The notes under the pieces were generated by a model. That model searched no databases, was not told where the DNA came from, and saw nothing but the letters and a program-made list of their open reading frames with translations. A stretch of 64,000 nt of DNA from Chryseosolibacter sp040902445. GTDB taxonomy: Bacteria; Bacteroidota; Bacteroidia; Cytophagales; Cyclobacteriaceae. Below, piece after piece: positions 8,219 through 15,646 of the stretch; within the stretch, counting starts at the first letter, position 1; every line of letters starts with the position of its first letter. A program made the position numbers and the translations under genes. The stretch covers positions 1-64,000 of the forward strand of contig JBBDXJ010000288.1 of NCBI GenBank assembly GCA_040902445.1, given 5' to 3'.

Positions 8219-9426
8219 ACAAATATCGATTCCACGGGTTTCGATTCCGGGAAGAATTCCAGCAACCGAAGCATTACCCGGTCGACCAGAGTATCCGGAC
8301 AGGAAGCTCCGCTGGTCAATACAATTTTTACTGGAACCTTATCGGGAAGAAAGTCTGGTGTAGTGATTTTTTGTTTATTGGGATAATCAAAATGATGGAT
8401 CTCTTTAGAAGATTTGATCTCTGATTCCGAATTAATAAAGTAGGTTGGAAATTTCCGGGCGCAGAGTTCCACAATATGCGAAGTGTTTGAACTGTTGTAT
8501 CCGCCCACTACGATGGCGAGGTCGGCGTCCGTTTCCAGCAATTCATAAGTAGCATCCTGATTATCATTGGTGGCGTAACAAAGCGTGTCGCGGGTATCGG
8601 CGAAATGATCCCTGATATTTTCCATGCCGTACTTTTCTACCATGACCTGGCGGAAATAGTCAGCGATGGCCTGGGTTTCTGTTGCAAGCATCGTTGTCTG
8701 GTTTACAACGCCCACCCGTGAAAGGTCGCGGTCGGGTTCAAAAGCTGTTGAAAATCTGCCTTCAAATTTTGTAAAGAACGCTTCAAGGGATGACTGGCCA
8801 AGGATGTATTTTCCCAGACTGACAGCGTCTTCCATATCGCGAACAATAATGGAAGGCGCATCCTTTGCGCTACGCGAGAATGTTGCCCTTGTCTCTTCGT
8901 GCCCGGGTTTACCGTGAATGATGATAGTGTATTTGTCACCGCCCAGTTTTTCGGCGCGGTTCCAGACTTTTTCAACAAAAGGGCAGGTCGTATTGTACTT
9001 TTGTACCTCCGCCCCTTTGTCCAGCAAAAGATTTTCGATTTCCAGGGTGGTGCCGAAGGCTGGAATAATTACTATGTCTTCAGGGCGGATGTCGTCCCAG
9101 GGAATAAATTGGCGCCCATCTGTATCCGTGATGAACTTAATGCCACGGCTTTGGAGGTCACAGTTCACCTCCTGGTTGTGGATCATCTGACTTAAAAGGT
9201 ATACCCTTTTCGAGCGGTTTTCCTCAAGGGCTTTATAGCTGATCTCGATGGCATTTTCCACTCCGTAACAAAATCCGAAATGCCGGGCGAGATAAAAAAC
9301 CACAGGCCCGAAATCGAGCACCGAGGGAGCAAAATCCTGCTTCCGAAGGTCTTTTAAACGGCGGAGCTCTTTTATCCTTCCGGTTAATGACGACCGGTAA
9401 TATGCGGGTATGTTAAACTTTTTAAT
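8215..9426 (-). CDS. ispH: 4-hydroxy-3-methylbut-2-enyl diphosphate reductase
   Basis: Last enzyme of the MEP isoprenoid pathway, a 4Fe-4S protein making IPP and DMAPP. Cluster cysteines are visible in HFGFCYGV, TTCPFVEKVW and DTLCYATND (53, 148, 283 when counted from the ATT). The first canonical start in frame is a GTG at 9321, but the frame upstream encodes KKFNIPAYYRSSLTGRIKEL and RRLKDLRKQDFAPS, which matches the N terminus I know for long (about 400 aa) IspH proteins. No ATG, GTG or TTG exists in that stretch before the TAA at 9433-9435, so the start is most likely ATT at 9426-9424, giving 403 aa. A -7 box at 9452-9459 would leave a short leader before this ATT. The stop lies in a dispersed repeat. 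Confidence 0.93.
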   Translation of the reverse strand: MKKFNIPAYYRSSLTGRIKELRRLKDLRKQDFAPSVLDFGPVVFYLARHFGFCYGVENAIEISYKALEENRSKRVYLLSQMIHNQEVNCDLQSRGIKFITDTDGRQFIPWDDIRPEDIVIIPAFGTTLEIENLLLDKGAEVQKYNTTCPFVEKVWNRAEKLGGDKYTIIIHGKPGHEETRATFSRSAKDAPSIIVRDMEDAVSLGKYILGQSSLEAFFTKFEGRFSTAFEPDRDLSRVGVVNQTTMLATETQAIADYFRQVMVEKYGMENIRDHFADTRDTLCYATNDNQDATYELLETDADLAIVVGGYNSSNTSHIVELCARKFPTYFINSESEIKSSKEIHHFDYPNKQKITTPDFLPDKVPVKIVLTSGASCPDTLVDRVMLRLLEFFPESKPVESIFV

Positions 9427-9451
9427 GGCAGTAGTTTATCGTTCCTAACCA

Positions 9452-9459
9452 CAAAATTA
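9452..9459 (-). promoter_or_regulatory. TAATTTTG -7 box for ispH
   Basis: The reverse strand reads TAATTTTG, a perfect match to the Bacteroidota TAnnTTTG -7 consensus. Transcription would start roughly 10 bases downstream, about 20 nt before the proposed ATT start of ispH. No good TTTG -33 box is at the usual distance. Confidence 0.45.
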
Positions 9460-9481
9460 GGACGTTTGTTCAGGAATTAAT

Positions 9482-9529
9482 GGGGTTCAAAAAAAAGATT
9501 GTATGCAGCCAGGGAGGCCGCATACAATC
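9482..9529 (-). terminator. Intrinsic terminator after the small gene at 9528-9701
   Basis: Perfect 10-bp stem GATTGTATGC / GCATACAATC (9520-9529 with 9497-9506) with further GC pairing in the loop, followed on the reverse strand by eight Ts (9489-9496). The stop codon of the upstream small gene overlaps the stem. Confidence 0.9.
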
Positions 9530-9701
9530 AGGCAGCTTTTGAAAGCTTATCTTCTCTTATGGTGTTTTTCCGGGGTTCTTTCTTTTCGACGTCGAACCAC
9601 ATGACTTCCACCAGATTTTTCTTGATGTACTTCAAAACTTCCATCACTTTTCCATCAGTTTTACTGCGAACATGCTCACCTTTTCTAAACAGTCTTCTCA
9701 T
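9528..9701 (-). CDS. Small basic protein, DUF2158/YodC-like
   Basis: 57 aa, below most length cutoffs. It begins MRRLFRKGEHVRSKTDGKVM and contains EVMWFDVEKKE, which fits the FxxGDxVxxKSGGPxMxV...WFD pattern of DUF2158/YodC-like SH3-fold proteins. The ATG is 17 nt after the stop of the HtrA-like protease, and the gene ends in a strong terminator, so protease and small protein are probably one transcript. Its function is unknown. Position inside a terminated operon and the sensible composition make it a real gene rather than a chance frame. Confidence 0.75.
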   Translation of the reverse strand: MRRLFRKGEHVRSKTDGKVMEVLKYIKKNLVEVMWFDVEKKEPRKNTIREDKLSKAA

Positions 9702-9718
9702 ATTTCAAATCAATTGTC

Positions 9719-11209
9719 TTACTTTCTGAATGCATAGTTGTATTCACTTTTCGGATTTTGTCCGTAAGTTCCCGAAAGAATGACCAACTCACCGGGTTTC
9801 TTATTTTTCATTAACTCATTAAAGTCTTTAACGGATTTCACCGGCTTATCGCTAACCCTGGTGATTATGAACCCTTCGCGGATATCGGTGTAGCGGGCAA
9901 GTTTTCCATTACCCAGTGACTTAACCATAATTCCATGTTCAAGGCCAAGTTCTCCAAGTACTTCTCCATCGACATCTTCTAATTCCATGCCCAGTGAAGC
10001 TACCGCCTCGCGTTCCTCGCGCTTAACCGGACCTGTTTTTCCTTCACGTGTTTTCAACACCACCGGGAAGGTTATTTCCTTACCACCCCTGTTTACAGTG
10101 ATATTCACTTTATCTCCAGGCCTGCGGGTACCAATATACTCAATTAAAGCTGTGTTTGACTTAATCGGTTTCTGATCGATCCTCACCACCACATCGCCTT
10201 CTTTCAACCCCGCCTCTTTTGCAGAGCTCTGATCAGCAAACGATGAAATGAATGCGCCCGACGTAACTTCAAGATCGCGCTCGTCAACTAATTGCCTGTT
10301 AACTGTGGTGATCGAAACACCTAACCACCCGCGCTGCACCACGCCGAACTCAATCAGGTCTTCGACAATCTTGCTTACAATGTTGGAGGGAACCGCAAAA
10401 CCATATCCGGAATATGATCCCGTCGGACTGGCAATAGCGGTGTTAATTCCAAGCAACCCACCCTGCAAGTTTACAAGCGCTCCCCCACTGTTTCCAGGAT
10501 TGATGGCCGCATCTGTTTGAATAAAAGATTCAATTGCCGTACTGCCATTCTCGGTGTTTCTGTTTAATATATTGATGCTTCTTCCCTTGGCGCTGATGAT
10601 CCCCGCTGTTACTGTGGAATTCAGATTAAAAGGGTTGCCAACTGCCAGCACCCATTCGCCAACTTTTGAATTATTGGAATCCACAAATGATAAAAAGGGC
10701 AGACCTTTCTCCTCGATCTTAAGCACGGCGATATCCGTATCAGGATCTGTTCCGATTACGCGGGCCTTGTACGTTCGGTCGTCATAGAGCGCCACTTCCA
10801 CCTCATCGGCATCTTTAACAACGTGATTGTTCGTCACGATATATCCGTCTGAATTGATGATCACTCCCGATCCGGCACTCTGTCCCTGTTGGGGTCCCTG
10901 CTGGGGAAACTGAGGTCCAAAAAAATCCCTGAAGGCTTCGGGAACTTCATTCTGCCGTCTTCCCTGGCCTGAATAGGTAGACCGAATGTGAACCACCGCG
11001 GGCATTACCATTTCTGCTGCGACGGTAAAATCCAAAGGAACGGCTTTCCCTTCTTCGTCTACAGTATAGGTTACCTTATTTAAGGGTACACTGGTGGTAT
11101 AGTTCCCCAATCCTTTACCATCACCTTCTTTGTCAACCCACTGGAAAGTAGCCACCGTCATGAGGCTGCCTAAAACGGCAGCCATAAATACTGATCCAAA
11201 TCTTCTCAT
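9719..11209 (-). CDS. HtrA/Deg family serine protease (Do-type)
   Basis: 496 aa envelope protease and chaperone for misfolded exported proteins. An N-terminal hydrophobic segment (residues 5-22) is a signal peptide or anchor. The trypsin-like domain carries His129 (TNNHVVKDADEV), Asp159 (DPDTDIAVLK) and Ser241 (NPGNSGGALVNLQGG). Two PDZ domains follow, about 300-385 (GWLGVSI...AGLKEGDVVVRIDQKPI) and about 400-490 (ITRVSDKPVKSVKDFNELM), the layout of DegP/DegQ. A glutamine/proline-rich loop (FPQQGPQQGQ, 101-110) precedes the catalytic core. It is the first gene of a unit with the 57-aa gene. Confidence 0.95.
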   Translation of the reverse strand: MRRFGSVFMAAVLGSLMTVATFQWVDKEGDGKGLGNYTTSVPLNKVTYTVDEEGKAVPLDFTVAAEMVMPAVVHIRSTYSGQGRRQNEVPEAFRDFFGPQFPQQGPQQGQSAGSGVIINSDGYIVTNNHVVKDADEVEVALYDDRTYKARVIGTDPDTDIAVLKIEEKGLPFLSFVDSNNSKVGEWVLAVGNPFNLNSTVTAGIISAKGRSINILNRNTENGSTAIESFIQTDAAINPGNSGGALVNLQGGLLGINTAIASPTGSYSGYGFAVPSNIVSKIVEDLIEFGVVQRGWLGVSITTVNRQLVDERDLEVTSGAFISSFADQSSAKEAGLKEGDVVVRIDQKPIKSNTALIEYIGTRRPGDKVNITVNRGGKEITFPVVLKTREGKTGPVKREEREAVASLGMELEDVDGEVLGELGLEHGIMVKSLGNGKLARYTDIREGFIITRVSDKPVKSVKDFNELMKNKKPGELVILSGTYGQNPKSEYNYAFRK

Positions 11210-11747
11210 ATGCTATTTTATGTTTTATTTTTTATTGATCCTTCATCGATTAACTGAATAATGCAAAAACCGGGCAAAAAATCACGGAAGAAATTTTGTC
11301 AGTTAATTCCGCGTAAAACGACGGTTTATTCATTTAAGTACGAAATGTTTCGGATTTAGGTTCGGATTTTTAAAAACAGTTTTTTCAGCGGCTGAATTAG
11401 GATAAGGATCGGGCAGTATTTGCCTGTTTAAGAAATTTTTTGGATCGCTCCGGAAACGAACCCATTACCGCAAACAGTGGTCGGCGATGGCCATTCCGGA
11501 CTTATTTTCACTTCGGACCTTCCATGGCCTGACATCGGAATCCGATTGACCACCCATCTTGCTTCAAGCACAGGCCGCTGGCGGGTGTGCCAGAGCACAG
11601 CACATGTCGTTTTATTTAGCCGGATAAGACACAGAGAAATAAATCACCCCGGATGCGGTATTTATATACCGTCAACAAACTTTTCTCTTATCTAACGCAT
11701 CCTTCAGGAGGAAAGAGGAGTTAATAGTCACGTAAGATCCCCCTGTG
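11210..11747. other. 538-bp intergenic stretch, no gene recognised
   Basis: I found no convincing reading frame, tRNA or known RNA family here. Minor structures are a hairpin CGGTAT-TTAT-ATACCG (11656-11671) and TTCAG-CGG-CTGAA near 11385. The left end must hold the promoter of the HtrA-like protease; the right end, with GGAGGAAAGAGGAG at 11706-11720, leads towards the small frame at 11748. Confidence 0.5.
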
Positions 11748-11897
11748 ATGCAAGAATTATACTCAACCTGGCCGGACGAAACCAACAAAGACCATAAACG
11801 GTCAACTAACAGATTATTGAAACGCCTTCGGATCGCGTTGTTTATCTGGCTTGTCTCGTTCATCGTTACCGTCATTTGGTTTTCTTACTCGCCCTGA
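11748..11897 (+). CDS. Putative 49-aa single-pass membrane protein
   Basis: Frame MQELYSTWPDETNKDHKRST... with a highly basic middle (NRLLKRLR) followed by one hydrophobic helix (IALFIWLVSFIVTVIWFSYSP) ending at the stop. Basic residues just before the helix are the expected pattern for an inserted protein with its N terminus in the cytoplasm. It lies 61 bp before the methyltransferase start on the same strand. I recognise no family; it could be a chance frame. Confidence 0.45.
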   Translation: MQELYSTWPDETNKDHKRSTNRLLKRLRIALFIWLVSFIVTVIWFSYSP

Positions 11898-11958
11898 TAT
11901 TTCCTTTCCACTCCCGGCTCGTACTTTTTCAATACTTTTGCGCGATCAGGCAGGAAGC

Positions 11959-13146
11959 ATGACAATCCCCGGGAAAGTAATTCTTAAGAAAGGAAAGGAA
12001 ATTTCTGTTAAGCGGTCGCATCCGTGGATTTTTTCAGGCGCCATTCAAAAGCTCGAAGGACAGGTTACGGACGGTTGCTGGGTGGAGGTGACAGATTATA
12101 AAAATCAGACACTGGGATTCGGCCACTACCAGCACGGAAGTATCGCCGTGAGGGTGCTCTCCTTCAGTTCTGAACCGCCGGGCGAAACTTTCTGGACCAC
12201 CAAAATATCCGGTGCGCTTGCGCTGCGAAAGAGCGCTGGCCTTCCTGATTCAACCACAAATGCCTTTCGGCTGATCCATGGTGAAGGCGATGGTTTGCCT
12301 GGATTAATTGCCGATTATTATGCCGGAGTTCTTGTGATCCAGGCGCACGACGCGGGCATGCACCTTGACCGGCACCGCCTTTCACAGGCATTTCAGGAAG
12401 TACTGCAAAACAACGTGACGGCTATCTACTATAAGAGCCAGTCAACACTTCCGGGAAAATTACGGGACACAGGAGCGGATGAATACCTTTTAGGAAACTC
12501 ACTGCCACAGCATCTTATCCTTGAAAATCAAAACAGGTTTCTTGTCGATTGGCAGGAAGGTCAAAAGACGGGATTTTTTCTCGACCAGCGCGAAAACCGG
12601 AAATTGCTTGGCGCCTTCTCCCTCAATAAAAAAGTATTGAACACCTTTTGTTACACAGGCGGATTCAGTGTGTATGCGCTGGCTTCAGGTGCCAGCCTGG
12701 TGCATTCAGTGGATTCGTCGCAAAAGGCCATAGACCTTACTGTTAAAAATATTTCCCTCAATGGCTTCGACCCGGAAGAACATCGATGTTATGCAGAGGA
12801 TACCTTCGACTTTCTAAAGGACAAGCAAAGTGAATACGACGTCATCATTCTCGACCCTCCCGCGTTCGCTAAACACCGCGATGCGCGTCACCAGGCTGTG
12901 CGCGGATATCAGCGCCTTAATGTTGAAGCCATCCGCGCCATCAGACCCGGTGGTATCCTGTTCACTTTCTCGTGCTCGCAGGTAGTCGACCGACAATTAT
13001 TTTACGATACGATAGTATCCGCTGCCATCCAGGCGGGAAGGGAGATCAGCGTCCTCCACCACCTCTCCCAACCCGCGGATCATCCCGTTTCCATCTTTCA
13101 CCCCGAAGGGGAGTATTTGAAGGGATTGGTGCTTTATTTAAGGTAG
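11959..13146 (+). CDS. Class I SAM-dependent rRNA methyltransferase, RlmI-like
   Basis: 395 aa. Predicted to make a 5-methylcytosine in 23S rRNA. I chose the ATG at 11959 (MTIPGKVILKKGKEISVKRS), preceded by CAGGAAGC, over a longer frame from 11851 whose extra residues look non-coding. Residues 1-80 are a PUA domain (HPWIFSGAIQKLEG). Residues 170-395 are the Rossmann methyltransferase: FCYTGGFSVYAL (SAM motif I), VDSSQKAIDL, the motif IV sequence DPPAFAKHRD, and FTFSCSQ, where the cysteine sits as in the catalytic motif VI of RNA m5C enzymes. RlmI-like is the best fit; the exact target base is not readable. Confidence 0.88.
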   Translation: MTIPGKVILKKGKEISVKRSHPWIFSGAIQKLEGQVTDGCWVEVTDYKNQTLGFGHYQHGSIAVRVLSFSSEPPGETFWTTKISGALALRKSAGLPDSTTNAFRLIHGEGDGLPGLIADYYAGVLVIQAHDAGMHLDRHRLSQAFQEVLQNNVTAIYYKSQSTLPGKLRDTGADEYLLGNSLPQHLILENQNRFLVDWQEGQKTGFFLDQRENRKLLGAFSLNKKVLNTFCYTGGFSVYALASGASLVHSVDSSQKAIDLTVKNISLNGFDPEEHRCYAEDTFDFLKDKQSEYDVIILDPPAFAKHRDARHQAVRGYQRLNVEAIRAIRPGGILFTFSCSQVVDRQLFYDTIVSAAIQAGREISVLHHLSQPADHPVSIFHPEGEYLKGLVLYLR

Positions 13147-13159
13147 CCTTACAGATGCA

Positions 13160-13331
13160 AGGTTCCGGATGCCGGATGCCGGGTGCCAGGTGTTTCGTGG
13201 AAATTTGAATAGTGGTTCCTGGAAGATAGTCTCGATACTGCCCGAACCGCGGGAGTTTACGCCATATCAAAGTAACACGCCCCATCCGAATTCATACCCG
13301 AACCCGGCAACGGGCAACTGGCAACCTGCAA
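13160..13331. repeat. Degenerate simple repeat near a gene end
   Basis: The intergenic DNA holds tandem-like runs GGATGCCGGATGCCGGGTGCC (13167-13187) and CCCGGCAACGGGCAACTGGCAACCTGCAACT (13302-13332). The second ends exactly at the stop codon of the M20 amidohydrolase. Such GGCAACT strings are a common intergenic motif in Bacteroidota genomes as I recall. Confidence 0.4.
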
Positions 13332-14642
13332 CTATTTCATCTCCCCATAGTCCAGCGTAAGCTGCAACATTGCCTTTAGTCCTGTTAGCATGCCGCGTTC
13401 GTCGATCATAAAATCCGGAGTGTGGTGGGAGGGGGCTTTTGCCGCATCGATATCAGGAGGGAGCGCTCCGACAAAAAAGAACAGTCCCGGAATTTTTTCC
13501 TGGAAAAAAGAAAAATCTTCCGCGCCGGTATGTGGAGCAATGACCATTACATTTCCATCGCCCGCAGCTTTTTTCAAAGAAGGGACCATCTTTTCCGTTA
13601 ATGCCACATCGTTGAAAGTGACAGGATAATGTGAACTGTAGGGTATCTCAACTTCCGCCGTGGCGCCAGATGCCTCTGCTGTTTTAGTCGCGATCTGCTT
13701 TACGCGATCGATCAACAGTTTTTCATCCGCAGTGCTCAGCGCCCTGAGCGTTCCCAACATCTCGACCTGCTCTGGAATAATATTGGATCGAACGCCGCCG
13801 TGAATAGAGCCGATTGTCACTACTCCGGCATTTTCTGTTATGTCAAGATTGCGGCTGATGATCGTCTGAAGATTATTGATAATTTGTGCGGAGACTACGA
13901 TCGGATCTATTGACGACCAGGGAGCTGCGCCATGAGCCTGCCGCCCTCTGACGATTATCTTCATATCATTTACGCTGGCCATCAATCCGCCAGGCCGATA
14001 AGTTATTTTTCCAAGTTCTGTTTGCGAACTAATGTGTAATCCGAAGATCACATCGGGTTTCGGATTTTCGAGAACACCTTCTTTCACCATCAACTCGGCG
14101 CCTCCTTCTTCACCTTTCGGCGAACCTTCCTCAGCAGGCTGGAAAATAAATTTTACAGTGCCCTTGAGATCTTTTTTCAAGGACGACAAAATTTCCGCAA
14201 CACCCATTAGTATCGCCATGTGTGTATCATGACCGCAAGCGTGCATCACGCCTACTTCCTGGTCGTTGAAAGTGGTGCGCTCTTTCGATGCAAAAGCAAG
14301 GTCATTGCGCTCAGTTACTGGCAGAGCATCCATGTCTGCCCGTAGTGCGATCACCGGCCCGGGCTTTGCGCCTTTGAGAAGTCCAACCACGCCGGTGTGT
14401 GCAACGCCAGTCTGAACTTCGATGCCCAATGAGCGTAGATGTTCGGCAATTTTGGCCGCGGTGTTTTTCTCCCGGTTGGAAAGTTCGGGGTACTGATGAA
14501 AGTGTCTTCGCCATTCAATCAGTTTTGGCTCAATTGCTTTTGCCATCTGATCGATCTTGCTCTGTAGTTTAGAATTTGTTTGGGCCTGAAGCGCGGAGAA
14601 AAAACTGCATACAATAACAGTAACTAAAAAAATTTGTCTCAT
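13332..14642 (-). CDS. Exported M20D amidohydrolase (hippurate/IAA-amino acid hydrolase type)
   Basis: 436 aa metallopeptidase that would cleave N-acyl amino acids. A signal peptide (MRQIFLVTVIVCSFFSALQAQ) makes it periplasmic, unlike most cytoplasmic HipO homologues. Metal site residues are visible: CGHD at 136-139 (MHACGHDTHMA), PAEEG (Glu171/Glu172), GLHIS (His of the second metal) and the late HHTPDF. The lid/dimerisation domain is about 210-320 (VRGRQAHGAAPWSSIDPI). The start is secure because the signal peptide begins at the ATG. Gene stands alone, divergent from the cassette at 14899. Confidence 0.92.
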   Translation of the reverse strand: MRQIFLVTVIVCSFFSALQAQTNSKLQSKIDQMAKAIEPKLIEWRRHFHQYPELSNREKNTAAKIAEHLRSLGIEVQTGVAHTGVVGLLKGAKPGPVIALRADMDALPVTERNDLAFASKERTTFNDQEVGVMHACGHDTHMAILMGVAEILSSLKKDLKGTVKFIFQPAEEGSPKGEEGGAELMVKEGVLENPKPDVIFGLHISSQTELGKITYRPGGLMASVNDMKIIVRGRQAHGAAPWSSIDPIVVSAQIINNLQTIISRNLDITENAGVVTIGSIHGGVRSNIIPEQVEMLGTLRALSTADEKLLIDRVKQIATKTAEASGATAEVEIPYSSHYPVTFNDVALTEKMVPSLKKAAGDGNVMVIAPHTGAEDFSFFQEKIPGLFFFVGALPPDIDAAKAPSHHTPDFMIDERGMLTGLKAMLQLTLDYGEMK

Positions 14643-14898
14643 CTCTGATATTTTACTGATTTAAGGGACGATGGTAATCATTGTATCGCTAGTGAATCCG
14701 CTGGTGGTTAACATCCTTTTCGCAGTCGCCAGGGTTTTTACGGTTACCTTTCCGTCGCCGTCAAGATAGACAAAACAACCTCCCTGCAAAAATGGTCCTC
14801 CAAACTTTCTAAAGGGACATGACGTCCCCTTTAGGGGATTTAGGGGTTGGTTTTTGACTGGGCTTTTTGTTATATTTATCTTCCTAACACCTGAGGGC
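14643..14898. other. Intergenic stretch with an orphan C-terminal-like frame and a repeat
   Basis: On the reverse strand a frame ending with TAA at 14661 reads GCFVYLDGDGKVTVKTLATA then KRMLTTSGFTSDTMITIVP, which looks like the end of a real protein, but it has no plausible start and runs back through a palindromic repeat. It may be an eroded gene tail; I could not assign a family. The remainder holds the repeat and the upstream region of the gene at 14899. Confidence 0.3.
14811..14846. repeat. Palindromic repeat, second copy of the CCCTAAATCCCC type
   Basis: AAAGGGAC ATGAC GTCCCCTTT forms an imperfect hairpin and is followed by AGGGGATTTAGGGGTT. On the reverse strand it shares CCCTAAATCCCC...GGGAC with the element at 1202-1246. 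Confidence 0.55.
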
Positions 14899-15621
14899 AT
14901 GAGACAAAAACTACTATTGGTTTGCGTATTGGCCGTATGCACCATTACCCACGCGCAAAAAGCATCCATAAAAAAAGTTGAACTGGCCGGAGAAAAGATC
15001 ATTGTTCATTATGATCTTGAAGACAGCAATCCCAGCAACGAATATCAGATTCAGCTCTATACTTCACAAAGCAATTTTGCTACCGCCCTGACAAAAGTTT
15101 CAGGTGACGTCGGCAACGAGGTCAAACCCGGTTACGATAAAAAGATCGAATGGAAAGTGCGCGAGGAACTCGGACCCTTCAAAGGCCGACTGGCATTGGA
15201 GATCCGCGGACGCATGTTCATGGCCGTAGCGCGCATTAACAGTATATCCGCAGGAGATAAATTCAAGCGCGGAAAAAGCGCGCTGGTAAATTGGAGACCT
15301 GGGAATACCAATCCGATCAACATTGAATTGCTAAAAGACGGAGATCCAGTCAAAAGCGAGCTCAACCAACCGAACAACGGTGCTTTCAACCTGTTCATTC
15401 CCCAGCATAGCAAGGTCGGTAAGGATTACACTATCCGGATAACGGACACAAAGAACACCGGTGATTTTGTGATTTCACAGCCCTTTGCCGTGACGCGCAA
15501 GGTGCCTTTGGCGCTTAAAGTGTTGCCGGTTGTCGCAATAGGTGGAGCGGTGCTATTCCTGGGTGGAGGAGGCACAACTAAAAAGCCAACAGGCATTGAA
15601 GATCCTCCGGAGCTACCTTAA
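14899..15621 (+). CDS. Kre9/KNH-like exported membrane-anchored protein, cassette copy 1
   Basis: 240 aa. I start at the ATG at 14899 because it opens a signal peptide (MRQKLLLVCVLAVCTITHAQ). Residues 20-108 form a beta-rich domain (HYDLEDSNPSNEYQIQLYTS, GDVGNEV, KKIEWKVREELG). Residues 110-200 match the Kre9/KNH-type Ig-like pattern: KFKRGKSALVNW, INIELLKDGD, NNGAFNLFIPQHSKVGKDYT, then S-F-V. A hydrophobic helix at about 206-226 (LKVLPVVAIGGAVLFLGG) is followed by a short tail ending PELP. It should sit in the periplasm anchored to the inner membrane, or at the surface. It is closely similar to the protein at 22798 and leads the cassette; the next gene starts 25 bp later. Function unknown. 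Confidence 0.85.
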   Translation: MRQKLLLVCVLAVCTITHAQKASIKKVELAGEKIIVHYDLEDSNPSNEYQIQLYTSQSNFATALTKVSGDVGNEVKPGYDKKIEWKVREELGPFKGRLALEIRGRMFMAVARINSISAGDKFKRGKSALVNWRPGNTNPINIELLKDGDPVKSELNQPNNGAFNLFIPQHSKVGKDYTIRITDTKNTGDFVISQPFAVTRKVPLALKVLPVVAIGGAVLFLGGGGTTKKPTGIEDPPELP

Positions 15622-15646
15622 TGATCCTGCATAAAAATAAATCCCC

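Noticed and set aside
11672..11875. 67-aa minus-strand frame at 11672-11875
   Set aside because: No homology signal, and it is opposed by a plus-strand frame with a plausible transmembrane helix.
13302..13332. CAACGGGCAACTGGCAACCTGCAACT considered as a CRISPR or tandem array
   Set aside because: Repeat units are 7-8 bp and degenerate with no spacers; this is a simple intergenic repeat.
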